From: Gemmatimonadota bacterium
Lineage (GTDB): Bacteria > Latescibacterota > UBA2968
Direction: 5' to 3'
DNA: 8,590 bases
Assembly: GCA_002714465.1 (NCBI GenBank)
Contig: PAXL01000029.1
Location: forward strand, 34,214-42,803
In this document: piece after piece, positions 7,101 to 8,590 of the stretch
Position numbering within the stretch: position 1 is the first letter of the stretch
Layout: each line of letters begins with the position of its first letter
The notes under the pieces: generated by a model
What the model was told of the DNA's origin: nothing
The model's database searches: none
What the model saw: only the letters and a program-made list of their open reading frames with translations
Position numbers and translations under genes: made by a program

Positions 7101-7429
7101 TGGGTATTGCAGTAATGATGGTTCGGAATGCGGCAGAGCGTCGGGGAGAGCTTGCCGGCATGCGAGCGATTGGATTCTCGAAGCGAAACCTGCAGATGAT
7201 GCTTCTGTATGAGACCAGCCTGTTGGTCGTGCTGGGCGTTTTGATCGGAACTGTATCCGGTATATTCGCAGTCCTACCGACCATCCTGGAACGTGCCGGT
7301 TCGATTCCGCTGCAGGAGGTCCTGTTTCTTCTATTGGCTGTGGCAGTAGCGGGCATCCTGTTTGGCCGCTTGGCTGCCAGTGCCGCACTCAGGGCGCCGA
7401 TAATCCAGACGCTGAAGGTCGAGCACTAG
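4172..7429 (+). CDS. Large FtsX/MacB-type ABC permease with two FtsX modules
   Basis: This 1085-residue protein is the membrane partner of the preceding ATPase. Helix 1 (about 12-30, LAVLLGAAVATSVLTGALLV) leads into a large MacB-like extracytoplasmic domain (about 32-485). The first FtsX module has helices at about 490-512, 540-565 and 588-608, with the coupling segment EDRRSEIGLMKAVGFKTGSV after the first. Two or three more helices follow (about 643-659, 664-684, 712-730), then a second extracytoplasmic domain (about 731-960). The last FtsX module has helices near 965-985, 1012-1036 and 1050-1070, with the matching segment AAERRGELAGMRAIGFSKRN. This gives about ten helices, the duplicated layout of ABC3-type permeases, fused into one chain where LolC/LolE would be two proteins. 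Relatives move lipoproteins, lipids, peptides or drugs from the cytoplasmic membrane outward, or transmit force mechanically. Substrate is unknown. GAAGGG sits just ahead of ATG 4172, and the start overlaps the ATPase gene. Confidence 0.93.
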   Translation: MLRSLTHYWRIHLAVLLGAAVATSVLTGALLVGDSVEESLRQLTLGRLGRVDQCVVASRYVRQHLADELSNNEAVTRTAPMIAVHASIQVASSGRRANKVLLFGVDERFGGFFEHSPTDSSRSSRLRILHPNGPLKRTLEIEEGDALILSIETHTDIHREFLFGEGGAEDRVIRRRVSAGATAEDEAGGRFSFEPNQSIPLVAFVQLRALQKFLKVDGRVNRILIESSQNELVRLDGFVDLEDYGLELKRSGETLILESDQFFLKELVAEAARHAAVQYGVSADGVLTYLANRMSTDRGSVPYSMISAMGRLDETDDSVDSYVILNGHAAARLGAVKGDTVTIRYYELERDEGFVETEIRLPMREPVAINGVAADRTLTPEFPGVRDANNMADWDAPFPVDLGAITTLDEDYWDEHGATPKAFLPLALGQRIWKNRFGNLTSVRFVSDVSRDDIVRGLLERLSPENQGIRVLALRANGLEAARGTADFRGLFFGFSTFLLVASLTMVSQLFKLGVEDRRSEIGLMKAVGFKTGSVSRLLIIEGVTLAVLGGLAGFLGAAAYARLMIHGLSTWWIGAVGTSLLIYDGSTVSFLIGWLLSVLLVGLVVWRAVGRESRGVIVDLLRHRGSDVERPMSTRIRMLARVSGMLAVLLAGGSIIMKPADRIVLFFGVGTLALTALLAAVRVLATRSGEPGRSTFALAQTQLLRFPGRTMASVTLVSLAVFVLVTVALNRNEDSGSRIPAGAGGFRWIGESTIQIGEDLGDRKVLMDFGFSPSQLGQMGPVEVHRYRLRPGEDVSCLNLHRPGQPRILGVPERTVDRGGFEFQAVAEGVDVQNPWRGLETPLEDGAIPAIGDFNSVQWILHSGLGQDIVIQDEQGKPVKLRFVALLKGSVLQSEVMIGEKPFTELFPSVYGYSFFALNTMGAQDKAGSWWEKNLSAYGMDVVTSQFRLARYRAVENTYMATFQMIGGLGALLGMLGIAVMMVRNAAERRGELAGMRAIGFSKRNLQMMLLYETSLLVVLGVLIGTVSGIFAVLPTILERAGSIPLQEVLFLLLAVAVAGILFGRLAASAALRAPIIQTLKVEH

Positions 7430-7492
7430 GATAGTTGTGAGCGGGTGATTCTGCTTCGTGCCTTTCGTGGCTGGCCTTTATGGCTTGTAAGG
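7430..7492. other. Convergent intergenic gap without a clear terminator
   Basis: The permease (plus) and propeller (minus) genes converge across 63 bases. The only foldable element I see is an imperfect 8-bp stem, 7471-7478 with 7489-7496 (one G-U pair, 10-base loop). It overlaps the last codon of the propeller gene and has no T tract on either strand, so a terminator call is not supported. Confidence 0.4.
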
Positions 7493-8590
7493 CTAGATGG
7501 CATCGTCTTCCAGCCCGACCTCGTAACAGACCGCCTCTCGATCGTTCCTGACGATCATCAGTGATCCCGCCAGAATCGGGTTGTTCCAGGTCTTGCTGTT
7601 CAGAGCCGGAAGTTTCGCCAGTTCTATCAGCTTCTCTGGGTTCAATTCGACGAGCACGATTTCCCCATCTTCCGTCTGCACGATCAGCTTGCCTCCAACG
7701 CGCAGGATTTGACCATGACCATAGCGGCCGCGCTTCCACTTTCGCTGGCCGGTTTCCGGATCCAAGCACACGAAGACACCATCGTCAAGCCCGTAAATGT
7801 ATCCCTCGTAGTGGACGAAGTTTGCGAACTTGGCCTTTAGTCTGGGTGTCTCGTAGAGGAGGTCTGCACGAAACTGTCCGTTTTCTGTGCTGATCTCAAA
7901 TAGCTTGCAGCCGATGCCGTATCCGGTCGAGACGAAGACACGGTTTTCTGATATTGGGAGCGGCTGGGCGACGCACCCATAGGTCAAAGGCCAGTCGACT
8001 TCCCACAGTACTTTGCCGTCAGCCGGGTCGTGTCCAGCTACGGAGCCGCCGTTGAAAATCAGGATCTGCTCTCGACCGGCCACCGTGTGCAGTGAAGGTG
8101 AGCTGTAACCGGCGCGGACAGTTCCTCCGCCCCACACGAATGCACCCGTGTCTTTGCTGTATGCGACAAGTGAGCGATCGGCGCTGCCGCCGGGACTGAC
8201 GATGACGAGCTTGTCCAGGATGAGAGGAGATCCCGCGAGTCCCCATTCCGGCTGACGCCCGCTGTTTTCATCTAGGATGTTTTTTGACCAGTGGAGAGAT
8301 CCGGTCTCTACGTCCAGACAGTTGAAGAGGCCCGTCGACCCGATCGTGTAGACGCGGTCTTCGTCGATCGTTGGGGTTGCGCGTGGTCCCACGCCGCCGA
8401 GCGCCGAGGCATATCGGGCTTCGTCCGCGTGAACCCATAGCTGTTCACCCGTGGCTAAATCGTACGCGACAACACACTCCTCTTCACCACGTTGCTCTTG
8501 GGTCACCGCGATCTGTCCGGAAACGGCGAAGGCGGCCCATCCCTCACCAACCTTGATGCGCCAGACCTCCTTGGGAGGGTTCGATTCCCA
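7493..8590 (-). CDS. PQQ-type (BamB-like) beta-propeller repeat protein, N-terminus outside the window
   Basis: The minus-strand frame is open from the window end (8590) to TAG 7495-7493, giving 365 C-terminal residues; the true start lies beyond the edge. The GTG at 8506 is internal, because in-frame residues upstream (PPKEVWRIKVGEGWAAFAVSGQ) form the first blade. Repeats of the PQQ-like blade consensus 'xxLDxxTGxxxWxx' are clear: AYDLATGEQLWVH, CLDVETGSLHWSK, AYSKDTGAFVWGG, GHDPADGKVLWEV and CLDPETGQRKWKR, with 'GSPLILDKLVIV'-like strands between them. The fold is a seven- or eight-bladed propeller, usually exported. Most planctomycete members lack evidence of quinone binding and have no assigned reaction, so enzymatic dehydrogenase activity should not be assumed. 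It is convergent with the ABC permease gene, 63 bases apart. The decayed remnant near 537-733 looks like the N-terminus of a relative. Confidence 0.92.
   Translation of the reverse strand, partial: WESNPPKEVWRIKVGEGWAAFAVSGQIAVTQEQRGEEECVVAYDLATGEQLWVHADEARYASALGGVGPRATPTIDEDRVYTIGSTGLFNCLDVETGSLHWSKNILDENSGRQPEWGLAGSPLILDKLVIVSPGGSADRSLVAYSKDTGAFVWGGGTVRAGYSSPSLHTVAGREQILIFNGGSVAGHDPADGKVLWEVDWPLTYGCVAQPLPISENRVFVSTGYGIGCKLFEISTENGQFRADLLYETPRLKAKFANFVHYEGYIYGLDDGVFVCLDPETGQRKWKRGRYGHGQILRVGGKLIVQTEDGEIVLVELNPEKLIELAKLPALNSKTWNNPILAGSLMIVRNDREAVCYEVGLEDDAI

Noticed and set aside
7471..7496. A hairpin between the convergent permease and propeller genes as a bidirectional terminator
   Set aside because: The stem is short with a G-U pair and has no T tract on either strand.
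1..8590. CRISPR arrays, tRNA or rRNA genes, insertion sequences, attachment sites and tandem repeats
   Set aside because: Reading by eye found no regularly spaced repeats, no tRNA-like TTC-loop pattern, no transposase motif and no terminal inverted repeats. Weak or diverged examples could be missed without a computed search.

Overview
The window looks like chromosomal DNA of a bacterium from the Planctomycetota or a related PVC-type lineage. The clues are a PQQ-type beta-propeller protein with a family-typical N-terminal 'WPEWRGP..DGI' remnant, a very large duplicated FtsX/MacB-type permease with an 'AVATSVLTGALLVGDSV' N-terminus, and a FAD-dependent halogenase-like oxidoreductase. By eye the base composition is moderately GC-rich and genes commonly start with GTG and end with TAG. 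The phylum call is inferred from remembered family resemblance, not from a search.

Layout. (1) 1-456 is the C-terminal end of a FAD-dependent, halogenase/geranylgeranyl-reductase-like oxidoreductase. It is followed by a near-perfect intrinsic terminator (481-526) with a 15-T tail. (2) About 537-733 holds the signal peptide and first ~50 mature residues of a PQQ-type beta-propeller protein, broken by a frameshift at a G9 run and by a stop. It is a decayed remnant. (3) 777-3015 is a compact three-gene unit on the plus strand: a GT4 glycosyltransferase, a half-size DMT/EamA-like 5-helix membrane protein, and a 4-hydroxybenzoyl-CoA-thioesterase-family hotdog protein that starts directly after the preceding stop codon. 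(4) The roughly 500-base stretch 3016-3524, which has no intact gene, contains a nearly full-length but dead four-helix-bundle gene (23S rRNA intervening-sequence protein family), with four in-frame stops and one frameshift. (5) 3525-7429 is a two-gene ABC operon: a LolD/MacB-type ATPase overlapping by 16 nt a 1085-aa permease with two FtsX modules. (6) Convergent to it, 7493-8590 (minus strand) is an incomplete PQQ-type beta-propeller gene that runs off the window.

How it fits together. The ABC pair probably forms one envelope-directed exporter or lipoprotein/lipid-extraction machine. The glycosyltransferase, membrane protein and thioesterase are probably co-transcribed and may act on a lipid or acyl metabolite, but no substrate can be read from sequence. 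The least expected content is in the gaps: two different gene corpses, one on each side of the glycosyltransferase unit, showing that both long gaps are eroded genes rather than plain intergenic DNA. I found no clear new defence system, CRISPR array, tRNA or rRNA gene, or insertion sequence.
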